From Colius striatus (Eukaryota > Chordata > Aves > Coliiformes > Coliidae): 64,000 bases of DNA. Under the pieces are notes generated by a model. That model was given only the letters and a program-made list of their open reading frames with translations. It made no database searches and was not told the DNA's origin. Shown here piece after piece: positions 1 to 9,266 of this stretch (positions are counted from its first letter, which is position 1; every line of letters starts with the position of its first letter). The stretch spans positions 40,465,211-40,529,210 of the forward strand of contig NC_084789.1 in NCBI RefSeq assembly GCF_028858725.1, given 5' to 3'. A program made the position numbers and the translations under genes.

Positions 1-1015
1 GTCTTCCTAGTTGCATCTCTGCATGCCCTGGCAATGTTCCTATACTCTTCCCAAGAAGCCAGCCCCTGTTTCCACCTCTCAGGCTTTCTGCCTGAGTTGT
101 CCCAGCAGATCCTTGCTCATCCATGGAGGCCTCCTACCTCCTTTTCTTCCTTTCTTGTGCATTGGGACACACTGATCCTGGGTTTGGAGGAAGTGATGCT
201 TGAAGATCGACCAGCTCTCATGGGCACTTTTACCATCTAGAATCATATCCCATGAGATCCGTTCAAGTAGATCTTTGAAGAGGCCAAAGTCGGCTCGCCT
301 GAAATCCAGGGTCACGGTCCTGCTTTGTGTTCTGCCCCTTCCACACAGGATCTTGAACTCTACCATCTCATGGTCACTGCAGCTGAGGTTGCCTCCAACC
401 TTCGCATCCCCAACCAGGCCCTCTCTATTCGTCAGTACCAGGTCCAGCTGTACACCCCCCTTTGTTGGTTCCTCGATCATCTGTGACAGGAAGTTGTCGT
501 CAGCAATCTGTAGGAACCTCCTGGACTGCGTGTGCTTGGCTGTGTGGCTATCCCAGCAAATATCAGGGTGGTTGAAGTCCCCCATGAGGACCAGGGACTG
601 TGATCATGAGGCAGCTCCCAGCTGTTTGTAGAAGGCCTCATCTACATCCTCCTCCTGATCAGGTGGCCTGTAGTGGACTCCTACAACAATATCACCTGCC
701 TTGCCCTGCCCATTAATTTTTACTCATAAGCACTCTACTCTCTCCTCATCTCAACTCAGGCACAGTTCAGTACACATTAATTGCTCTCTCACATAGAGAG
801 CAACTCCACCTCCACGCCTTGTCAGTCTGTCTTTCCTGAACAATACATAACCCTCCATGGCTGTGCTCCAGTCATGGCAGCTGTCCCACCACATCTCTGT
901 GACCACAATGAGGTCATATCCCCGCATCCGCACCCACATCTCCAATTTGTCCTGCTTATTCCCTAGGTTGCATGCATTGGTGTAGAGGTCAGCCTTCCGT
1001 ATCTCAGCATAGTGT
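1..1015 (-). mobile_element. CR1-a: CR1 LINE fragment
   Basis: The minus strand encodes CR1-type ORF2 endonuclease sequence, so this is the 5' part of a CR1 retrotransposon. Its 3' part lies beyond the left edge of the window. It abuts gag-like sequence of ERV-A at about 1015-1045, so it either inserted into ERV-A or was joined to it later. The CR1 family assignment is confident. The exact right edge is not. Confidence 0.85.
79..945 (-). pseudogene. CR1 ORF2 endonuclease domain (broken)
   Basis: Two open stretches (751-945 and 79-585, minus) read as consecutive parts of an APE-type endonuclease, which nicks target DNA for target-primed reverse transcription. Visible motifs include VVTEMWW, RRGGGVALYV, MGDFNHPDICW and SCSDHEMVEF (the SDH catalytic motif). 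Between them the frame continues with a YRPP motif but meets an in-frame TGA near 607. The reverse transcriptase half is outside the window. Non-functional. Confidence 0.8.
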
Positions 1016-1139
1016 TCAGATGAAGGGTAAATGTGAGAGGTAAGAAAAGTCCATTAGGATGCATATTGGCACATTGGAAAGATCTTGTGGGGACTAGGGG
1101 TACAGAAAGTAAAAAAACACTTATACTTGCAACCAATGG

Positions 1140-2210
1140 TGGCCGCTCTATAAATTAGACGATGGAGAGAAGTGGCCTCAAAATGGAACTCTGAATTATA
1201 ATACCCTCCTGCAGTTAATGTTGTTTTTAAGAAGGGAAAGAAAATGGGATGAGGCTTCTTATACGGATATGTTTTTCCCTCTGAGAAATCACCCGGAGTG
1301 GCAGCAGGATTGTGGGTTAACTCCTCCCCAAGATCCCCCGATACTGGCCCTAGAACGAGAAAACAGGGGAAAACTAAAAAGGTGCTGTTTGTCCTGTAGT
1401 GTCGGACAACGCTGCACCAATAGAGATAAGGTGTATCAGGCAAATGATTTAGAAAGCTTGGAAGGCTATATACCTCCCTCCATGCCCCCCCTAATGAAAG
1501 AGGGGCAGAAGTAATGAAACAGAAAATGAGAATGGAATATATGGGTCCTCATGGGACAGTGAATATGGGCATGTCTACTGGCAACCAGGGCCCTCCTCCA
1601 ACGATGAGTATAAATATAAATGACAGAGGAACTTTACCTGACCCTGCAATGGCTCCTGGTCCTTCCGTGGAATCAGACAGGACTGTAAATATGGGAACAC
1701 CACTGGAAATGAGAATGGAATATATGGGTCCTCATGGGACAGTGAACATGGGGGATGTGTTTAGCCCAGTGCCTACTGGCAACCAGGGCCCTCCTCCAAT
1801 GATGAGCATAACTTTATCTAGCCCTGCAATGGGTCCTGGTCCTTCCATGGGACCGGAAGGGGCTATAAATATGGGAACACCAGATAAAGGAAGAGTGGAA
1901 AATGAGCCACAAGGCCTTGGATTCAGCCCCATTACATCAAGGACTAGAAGTAAAGTGGGTCCAATAATTCAAGCCCTGCTGAGACAAGCGATGAGCCCAG
2001 TGGGCAAAATAAAGGTTCCCCTTACCACTAATGACTTAGGTTCCTGGAACAGAGACCACAAAGAAGAGAACTACCGAGACTGGATAGGGATCAGTGTGCG
2101 TACTGTAAAAAAAAGGGACAGTGGACAAAAGAATGCCCCAAGGGATTCAAGGGGAGCTATGATGGACGAAGAGGGAGATCTGCAATAGCGCACTTAAAGG
2201 AGGACGATTG
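1140..2210 (+). pseudogene. gag: ERV-A gag remnant
   Basis: From 1140 the frame reads as matrix (WPLYKLDDGEKWPQNGTL, then KWDEASYTDMFF), followed by a cysteine cluster (CCLSCSVGQRC) and a stop at 1512-1514. Another frame from 1514 carries a proline- and methionine-rich p12-like region with a tandem duplication. The start of capsid ([16 protein letters not shown]) then jumps directly to nucleocapsid, so nearly all capsid is deleted. The nucleocapsid knuckle at 2094-2136 keeps three cysteines but has Gln where the zinc-binding His belongs. The frame is also shifted there. Confidence 0.8.
1524..1890 (+). repeat. Tandem duplication in ERV-A gag
   Basis: A block of about 183 bp occurs twice in direct orientation (about 1524-1706 and 1707-1890). 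Both copies begin with a segment encoding [15 protein letters not shown] and end with a segment encoding PAM-PGPS and NMGTP. The second copy carries about 18 extra bases early on. The reading frame passes through both copies. Confidence 0.75.
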
Positions 2211-2224
2211 ACGGGGACATGGGG

Positions 2225-2705
2225 AGTCTACCCTAGCAAATCCACTGGTTACACTAAAGCTAGGGAAAAATGAAAAACAAGTAGAATTTCTAATAGATAC
2301 AGGGGCGATGTTTTTGGTCTTAAACCAAGAACTATTGCCACTAAGTAATGATTATGTTATGGTGATGGGAGCCACTGGTCAATGTGAAAGGTCATACTTT
2401 TTGAGCCCTTAATGTACAAATTGGGAAAGCAAGTAGGAATTCACAGGTTTTTGTATATGCCTAATGCCCCAAAAGCCCTTTTGGGAAGAGATTTGCTGGA
2501 ACAGTTACAAGCCACGATTAAATTTGAAAAAGGTCACATTAGCTTGGAGGTGAATGATCAAAATTATATACAAATTATGAGCCTGTTACTAACTAATATC
2601 GATACAAAAGGAAACATTAATGAAGACATCATGAACCAAGTATATCCGGGAGTATGGGCACAGATGTACCCGGAAGGGAGAAGAATGCCCTACCAGTGGA
2701 GGTAA
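2225..2705 (+). pseudogene. pro: ERV-A protease remnant
   Basis: The motif FLIDTGAM near 2290 is a retroviral aspartic protease active site (DTG). A second open stretch (2412-2705) contains FLYMPNAPKALLGRDLL, the conserved end of a gammaretrovirus-type protease, and runs toward the reverse transcriptase linker. Stops near 2410 and a frameshift separate the halves. Inactive. Confidence 0.75.
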
Positions 2706-4724
2706 AACTTAAAGAAGGACAACAGTCGGTAAGGATTAAACAGTATCCCTTGAGGAGGGAGGACAGGGAGGGGATTAAACTGATAATAGAAAAATTCTTA
2801 CAATTAGGACTATTAAGAGAGTGTGAGTCCAGCTTTATCGCTCCCATATTACCAGTCTGCAAACCGGATGAGTCTTATTGGATAGTCCAAGATTTGCGGG
2901 CAGTCAATAGAATAACTGAGGACCTCTACCCTGTGGTAGCAAATCCTTATATCCTGTTAACTGTGCTAACACCCGACTTAACTTGGTTTACTGTTCTAGA
3001 TCTAAAGGATGCCTTCTTTTGCCTCCCTCTCCATGAAGCCAGCCAGAAAGTATTTGCATTTGAATGGGAAAGTCCTAAAAGTGGACATAAAACTCAGCTT
3101 ACTTGGACAGTGATTCAAGGATCACTCAAGGATTCAAAAATAGCCCCACCATATTTGGCAACCAGCTAGCCAAAGATCTCGAATCATGGGAAGCCTCATC
3201 TGAAGAAGGAAAACTCCTGCAGTATGTGGACGATATATTGATCGCTACCAAAACAAAGGATGCCTGTCTAACCTGGACAGTGAGTGCTTCAAATTTTTTG
3301 GGGCTCCAGGGGTATCGAGTATCCAAGAAAAAGGCCCAGACAATCCAACAGAAAGTAACCTATTTGGTCCATGAAATTAGTGCGGGACAAAGGACATTGG
3401 GACAAGCGAGTAAAGAAGCTATTTGTCAAACACCCAGGCCACAAACAGTAAAGGAACTGCGAACCTTTTTGGGAATGACTGGGTGATGTCGATTGTGGAT
3501 CTATAATTATGGACTGTTGGTTAAGCCTTTATACACGATGGTGAACACAGAGCAAAAATATCTACAATGGAATTAAAAAGCTGCACGAACCTTTGATCAG
3601 CTAAAGAAGGCTCTGATGTCTGCCCCAGCCTTAGGACTTCCAGATGCGAGTAAACCATTTTTTCTCTTCTCACATGAAAGACAAGGGATTGCCCTGGGAA
3701 TATTGACCCAGGATTTGGGCCCATATTGTCGGGTGGTTGCTTATTTTTCCAAATAGCTGGATGCAACAGCAAAAGGCTGGCCTGGATGTTTTCGGGCAGT
3801 TGCAGATGTTGTAATAAACATTCAAGAAGCCCAGAAATTTACTCTGGGCCAGAAGATGACAGTGCTGGTGTCTCACACAGTATCGGCAGTTTTAGATTGG
3901 CTCTCTCCCCAAAGTTCCTAAAATATCAAGCCATAATAGTGGAACAGGATGATGTGGGAATTGTGATCACTAACATTATCAATCCAGCTTCATTTCTTAG
4001 CAGTAACTCAGGAGAATCAGTGCAGCATGATTGCTTAGAGACCATCGAAGCAGTATATGCAAGTCGCCCGGACCTGAAGGAGACCCCTCTAGACAACGTG
4101 GAAAGCTGGTTTACAGATGGGAGCCGCTATGTTCTGCAAGGGAGAAGATATGTCGGGTATGCAGTCACGACCAGTCAAGAGGTAATAGAATCGAGATCAC
4201 TACCTACAGGAACCTCCGCACAAAAAGCAGAAATAATTGCCCTTACTTGTGCTTTGGAGTTAGCACGAGGCAGAGCTATTAACATTTATACAGACTCAAA
4301 GTATGCGTTTGGAGTTGGCCATGCTCATGGAGCAATTTGGAAGGAAAGAGGTCTTTTAACCTCTCAAGGGAAGCACATTAAACATGCTAAAGAAATTTTA
4401 AAACTACTTGATGCCATACAACTCCCTGAGAAGGTGGCTATTATACATATGAGGGTGCACCAAAAAGTAAGCTCAGAGTTGGAAAGAGGAAATGAGCTGG
4501 AGGACAGAGAAGCAAAACAGGTTGCAAAAGGAGAGGTAAGGTTTGAGGGAGTCTTGATTCCAGATGGACAAATCTCCCTTGAAGGTAAGCCTAATTATAC
4601 TAAAGAGGATAAGAAATTGATCACAGATCTAGAGGGCACATATAATGAGGAAGGATGGGCCATTACCCCACAAGGAAAATTAGTCATTCCCACTTACTTA
4701 CTATGGCCTTTAGTGAGAGAATAA
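2654..4724 (+). pseudogene. pol: ERV-A pol: reverse transcriptase and RNase H
   Basis: Reverse transcriptase is recognisable from VRIKQYPLRREDREGI through VQDLRAVNRI, FTVLDLKDAFFCLPL and QYVDDILIATK (YVDD catalytic box near 3220). At 3115-3140 a short direct duplication ahead of the FKNSPTIFGNQLAK motif shifts the frame. Stops interrupt the connection domain (about 3484-3760). RNase H is well preserved from about 4110 (FTDGSRY, KAEIIALTCAL, YTDSKYAFG), and the frame ends at 4724 as integrase would begin. All coding parts are damaged. Confidence 0.85.
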
Positions 4725-5996
4725 CACAAAAAGGGACACTGAGGGACTGAGGCTCTGCACAGACAGCTAATCAGGCAAATTATAGCTAGGAATTTATATA
4801 GTACTGTAAAACAAGTAACTCGCCAATGTGATCTTTGCCTCCAAACTAATCCAAAGGAATAAACTGGAATTGGGCCAAATTGGCAGGGGAAATGGGCCTG
4901 GGCAGCAATGGCAAATTGTTTTTTCAGAATTCCCAAGGAAAGGGAGTTACCGGTACCTGTTGGTGTTAACTGACACCTTTTCAGGTTGGCCAGAGGCATT
5001 TCCCACGAGGACAGCGAAAGCACAGGAAGTAACAAGAGTATTAACACAAGAAATAATACCACGTTTTGGAGTACCAGCAACCATGTCCTCAGATAGGGGG
5101 CCACATTTCATCTCTAAAATAGTGCAGCAAATTAGTCGATGTTTGGTATAGATTGGCAGCTCCATACCCCGTATTGACCTCAATCAAATGGACAGGTTTT
5201 AAAAATTAATCATTTGATTAAGCAACAAATTGTGAAATTGGGACAAGAGGCCAACTTAACATGGCATCAGGCCCTACCTTTGGCTCTGTTACGTATTCAA
5301 TCTAAACCAAGAGCCAAGGAATGTAATGGAAAAGGTCATATTCGTTAATCAAATCATGAAAGAATAGTTGTGCAAGGAACTGTTTAAAGTCATTGTAAAA
5401 GTCTTGTAAAACTTTAACCGTAAAGTTTCTACAATGTGAACAGATGCAGTTGGCTAAGATGCTTATAGGAGGTACAATAGGTTGCGCATGAGCTGATAAG
5501 AGCCAAGAGAAGAGTTTATGAGTGGGCCACTAGAGGAAGACTACTGACTTCATCCCAGCGACCACTTTATCACAGCAATTTATAACAGGAAGGACTCAGC
5601 CCTTTCAAAATCCTATACGGACGACCTTATATGATCCAGAGAGGGATATCTGCACAGGCAGGAGATGAAATCATGGCTTCATACATGATAGCGTTGAGCA
5701 AACAACTAAACAAAATTGGAAAATATGTATCTGGAACCAGGAGTAGGGGACTTGATGCACCAGTACATAACATTCAACCTGGAGATTATATCTATGTTAA
5801 GTCTCTTACAGAGAAAACTTTGGAGCCTCAGTGGGAAGGTCCGTTCCAAGTTATCCTTACAACATACACTGCAGTTAAAATCAAGGAGCAGAACGCATGC
5901 ATTCATCATTCTCGGGTAAAGAAAGCTCCAAGAAGACAATGGATATCTGAATCTCAAGGACCATTGAAACTGAAACTGCGGAGACAGCAGAATTAG
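4725..5996 (+). pseudogene. pol: ERV-A integrase remnant
   Basis: An HHCC-type zinc finger remnant is followed at 4828-5151 by catalytic-core sequence ([31 protein letters not shown]). The rest of the core (about 5150-5630) is shredded by stops and indels. The C-terminal domain is again open at 5631-5996, with IQPGDYIYVKSLTEKTLEPQ and WEGPFQVILTTYTAVKIK, typical of gammaretroviral integrases. Pseudogene. Confidence 0.8.
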
Positions 5997-6009
5997 AAGT
6001 AACTTTATT

Positions 6010-6667
6010 CATTCGATTCGTTTAATAGTGTTTTTCTTAGGGACCCTTGCTGCCTGGAAAGACAATTCATATGCACAGATTGCACAGGCAGCTGGGCAGG
6101 CCTTAAACATATCCAACTGCTGGATATGTACAGCCCTTCCCAGGAGTAACATGAAGATGCCCCTTTTCGGCATTCCAGTGGCATATGCGAACTGGAGTTG
6201 GCCCTATAGTCCTTTAAATAATTCCACAACCCCTACAGGAGAAAATATTCAATGGAAAGGGACAAAAGTATGTTTACCTGGTCAAACCCCAGCAAAATTC
6301 CCTAATGGACAGACTCTATGTTGGAGTACAGCTAATATGTCAAACATTCCAACTCAATTACATAGCTGCAAAGAAACAAAATTTTTTTCACCAGATAATT
6401 CAAGACAATACATCATGGGGTCTTCAAGAGTTATGGAATAAATTAACTTCATGGTTACCTAACTCTGCTTGGTTGAAACAACTTTTTGTGGCAACAATTC
6501 TGATAATAACTATAATTTTGCTATTCACCGTCTGTATCAAATGTTGCCTCTGGTGCTGTCAGAGCACTGGAGATGCTTACTCAAGCTGGAAGAAACACCA
6601 GCTAAGACATAAGCTTCAGTCTAACAAGTACTTTAATAGAGTGTCTGATAAGGAAGCTCTGTACTAA
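6010..6667 (+). pseudogene. env: ERV-A env, internally deleted
   Basis: The first frame (6028-6441) has a leader-like start and surface-subunit-like sequence with ISNCWICTALP and several N-glycosylation sites. The overlapping second frame (6305-6667) is the C-terminal end of the transmembrane subunit: membrane-proximal WNKLTSWLPN, a hydrophobic anchor, then cysteines and a cytoplasmic tail ending at 6667. Fusion peptide, heptad region and most of the surface subunit are missing, so a large internal deletion joined the two ends. Confidence 0.75.
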
Positions 6668-6694
6668 TAGTAAAAGAATTTACTAATTTTATAG

Positions 6695-7186
6695 AAAAGA
6701 GGGGATTGATGTAGAGCTTTATACTAACATGTACTAATAAACCTTATATTAACTTATCACAATAGTATAAAGCTTATTTTTCAGATGGGACAAAATTCAC
6801 ACACAAGCTGTAAAAAGGTCGTGCTTATCTCCATACACAATACCTCCAGAGTCCTCCAACTTCCTTGAAGGCAGAGTGAAGGCAGGGGCCAAGTGATACC
6901 TGAAGTTGCCCAAAGATCAGGGGTGAGAAAGCCTCAGGATTTATCAGCCTTCATCTCCCAAGGCCCCAAAGACCATCACCAGGAGACACCACACAAATGA
7001 AAAGAAGAAAAGACCTAATTTACATGCGAAATCAGGGACAGGTTGTGTCTTTGTCTAGGCGGATAATGTCATCATATGATTTTGTAACTTTGTAACAAAT
7101 ATAAGTCAAGCAAGTTGCCCAGTCAGATGGGCACCTTTGCGGTTTCCGCAAGTCAGTTGTAATTTTCTAATCATCCTACTCCCTTT
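6695..7186 (+). mobile_element. ERV-A polypurine tract and 3' LTR
   Basis: A purine run AAAAGAGGGGA at 6695-6705 directly follows env and marks the plus-strand primer site. The LTR most likely starts with TG at 6707. It is AT-rich at first, and no clean CA end is seen before the next LTR begins at 7187, so its 3' boundary is uncertain or truncated. It contains no gene. Confidence 0.65.
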
Positions 7187-7389
7187 TGTGAGAAATATTG
7201 ATGTTGCTTTTGCAGAATTAGAAGGAAATTAAGGAAAGGAATTTCGACTGTTATCTGCCTCTGTGTAATGTAAATCGGTGGACTGACCATGACTGCTGTC
7301 TGCCTCTGTGTAATGTAAATCAGTGGACTGACCATAAGACTGCTACCTGTTTGTTTGTAATGTTAACTAGAGTTTTAAATCTCAGGACT
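7187..7389 (+). mobile_element. LTR fragment of the ERV-C family
   Basis: It begins TGTGAGAAAT and aligns along its whole length (by eye roughly 75%) with the first part of the ERV-C 3' LTR at 39693. It stops at 7389, where the inverted repeat begins. The U3 region carries an imperfect direct repeat of about 45 bp (CTGCCTCTGTGTAATG-type unit, starts near 7255 and 7301). It could be the 5' LTR of ERV-C, but the divergence and lack of a matching target duplication leave this open. Confidence 0.7.
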
Positions 7390-7445
7390 TGGGGCATTCT
7401 CTCTCAAAGTGCCCCGCTTCCCCACACTTAAAACATCTCCCTGGG
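7386..7445 (-). pseudogene. gag: Inverted copy of ERV-C nucleocapsid end
   Basis: On the minus strand this repeats the ERV-C zinc-knuckle segment present at 35457-35516 (CFKCGKRGHFEREC). Here it is cut off at the repeat boundary, so no protease follows. It exists only as part of the duplicated arm. Confidence 0.8.
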
Positions 7446-8529
7446 GAGGAAACAATCTACACTGCCTGCCCAGGCTGTCCTTTACCTTCCCCCAACACTT
7501 CTTCCCCTGGCTCCTTTCCTGCCTCTTTCTTTGTTCCATGCAATACACTCCTATCTTCCTTCACATTCAAATCACACACATCAAATTTCCAACCATTATC
7601 CGACAAACTCTATCCATTTGCTCAACTTCCATAATTTCAGTCTATAGTCATTCTGAGGCTAAATTAAAATTTCATCCCACATTCCTGTGAATTATCTTTC
7701 CTTTCTCTTCAAACAAAATAAATTTCACATACATTTTAACATCAACTTTAGATTATATCCTGAACATAAAAAAAAAAATAACACACACTGACTTCCTCAC
7801 ACATACATAGCATATCAAGGGGTTAAAACCTTCCACAAAAACTCACTCACTGATCGCAAAACATTTTACACAAACACACTCCTCATACACACAGTGCAGA
7901 GACCGGCTCTGCAGGCGCCTTTAGTTAAGAGCACACACAATTGTTGCAGCTTAATTTTTTTCTTTTTCCTCTAATGTTTATAGTATACAACCTGAACTGC
8001 AGCCTTTTTGGCTACAGTCTGATAAGTGTTTAACTTATCAACAAACAATTTGTTTTGACTTTGCGATATTAGAATTTGACTTTACAAATCATATTGTTAT
8101 TCTATATGAGTGTTTTAATAACACCTTCTCCTTTTGTTGGAGCTGGTTTCACTATGCTGTTAACAAAATCAATTCCTGTCTTCCTCAGCCCACAAGTTCC
8201 TTTTCTTTTTCAATAGACAATTTTAATTTTTCTTTTTTTTTTTTCCTCATTCAGGAACGTTAAATTGAACTGATACGTTTAGTTTATAAAACAATCCTCT
8301 CTGTGACACTACATTTATTTTGTCAAATGACAGGGACAATGAGAAAGACACAGACATTAACAAAAAGACCAGTCCCACTTTACTGTTTACGTCAAAATGT
8401 CACAGAAAACAAGACAATGCATTCAGCCACCACAAAAAGCCCACTACACTCTGGACGACAACAACAAAAACCAAAACAAAATGACACACATAATCATTTA
8501 TATATTATGAAAGTTTTCAGGTGAGTTCA
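7446..8529. other. AT-rich stretch without recognised gene
   Basis: Between the ERV-C nucleocapsid copy and the ERV-B LTR lies about 1.1 kb of AT-rich DNA with homopolymer runs (A11 near 7770, T12 near 8235) and only short chance ORFs. It may be degraded ERV-C gag or leader, read on the minus strand, but no motif supports this. An identical copy lies in the right arm at about 34373-35456. Confidence 0.5.
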
Positions 8530-9037
8530 CTCGATGTCAATAATTGGATGCTTGGAGGCATCAAAATCTAAGGTCCACAAACACTCATGCTGACAAAACT
8601 CGTTTCCTCATCTCTTTAGACCACATAAAACAACAGTACTGTATCCTGAGTACCCAACATGTCTTCTCAGCTTTCAACATCCTCCCAACTGACTATCTGG
8701 AGGAATGTTCCCGGGACCCTTTTCTTCGTCCCTTTTATTTTCCTCAGGCCTGGCACTTCTATTTCCCATTCTGACTTCCCGAGAATTAGGTAAAAGAATG
8801 TAGAAACTGCTACTATCAAGATATTAACATTATTAAGCTTAACAAATCATATTTTGATATTAGGTGCGTGAACAGAGCATGATAGACTGAGCTATCCAAT
8901 CATAATAGAATACATCATGTATTTAGAAAAGAATAACATATATAATGTGAATGAATGCTAAAATAAACGGCTTCTGCATTCATCATATTTGTCTGATGCG
9001 TGGTCCGTGAATCCTGTCCCACAAAGTGGTCCCTGCA
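8530..9037 (+). mobile_element. ERV-B 5' LTR (start uncertain)
   Basis: The sequence ahead of the primer binding site has LTR-like promoter features: a TATA-like ACATATATAATG near 8937 and a polyadenylation signal AAATAAA near 8961, then a short U5 ending in CA close to 9037. The left boundary is a guess because no second LTR copy of this element is in the window. The right arm carries its inverted copy. Confidence 0.5.
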
Positions 9038-9039
9038 AG

Positions 9040-9057
9040 TGGCGCCCGAACAGGGTC
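9040..9057 (+). other. ERV-B primer binding site, tRNA-Lys type
   Basis: TGGCGCCCGAACAGGGTC matches the 3' end complement of tRNA-Lys3 at 17 of 18 positions. It sits about 2 bases after the presumed LTR end and about 210 bp before the gag start, as expected for minus-strand priming in a betaretrovirus-like element. The inverted copy is at 33845-33862. Confidence 0.85.
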
Positions 9058-9266
9058 CCCAACCAACTTTTTTAAGGTTCATATTGAACTTACTAAATCA
9101 TTAAAAGAAGAAGAAGAAGAGAGTGGGAGAAAAAATGGGAAAGTCCAGCCGGTGACAGACCAACAGAGTCTGGGAGTTGGAGGCAAACAGCCTGGGAGTG
9201 ACTCGAGAAGAAAAACGCTGTACAGTGGAACACCGAAATAGAGGTGAGAGGCTGGGAGGGAGGAGC

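Larger units (their letters stand above)
1045..7186 (+). mobile_element. ERV-A: degraded gammaretrovirus-like provirus
   Basis: gag, pro, pol and env remnants lie in retroviral order on the plus strand, followed by a polypurine tract near 6695 and a 3' LTR. No 5' LTR or primer binding site is seen because the left end meets CR1-a. Most of capsid and the centre of env are deleted and pol carries stops and frameshifts. Gag and Pol motifs resemble those of ERV-F on the other strand, so the two belong to the same broad group. Confidence 0.85.

Noticed and set aside
7187..7389. Calling this LTR fragment the certain 5' LTR of ERV-C
   Set aside because: It is only about 75% like the 3' LTR and the flanks show no target duplication, so it may be a separate insertion of the same family.
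9040..9057. tRNA gene at primer-site sequences
   Set aside because: Only the 18-base tRNA 3' complement is present, without a cloverleaf; it is a retroviral primer binding site.
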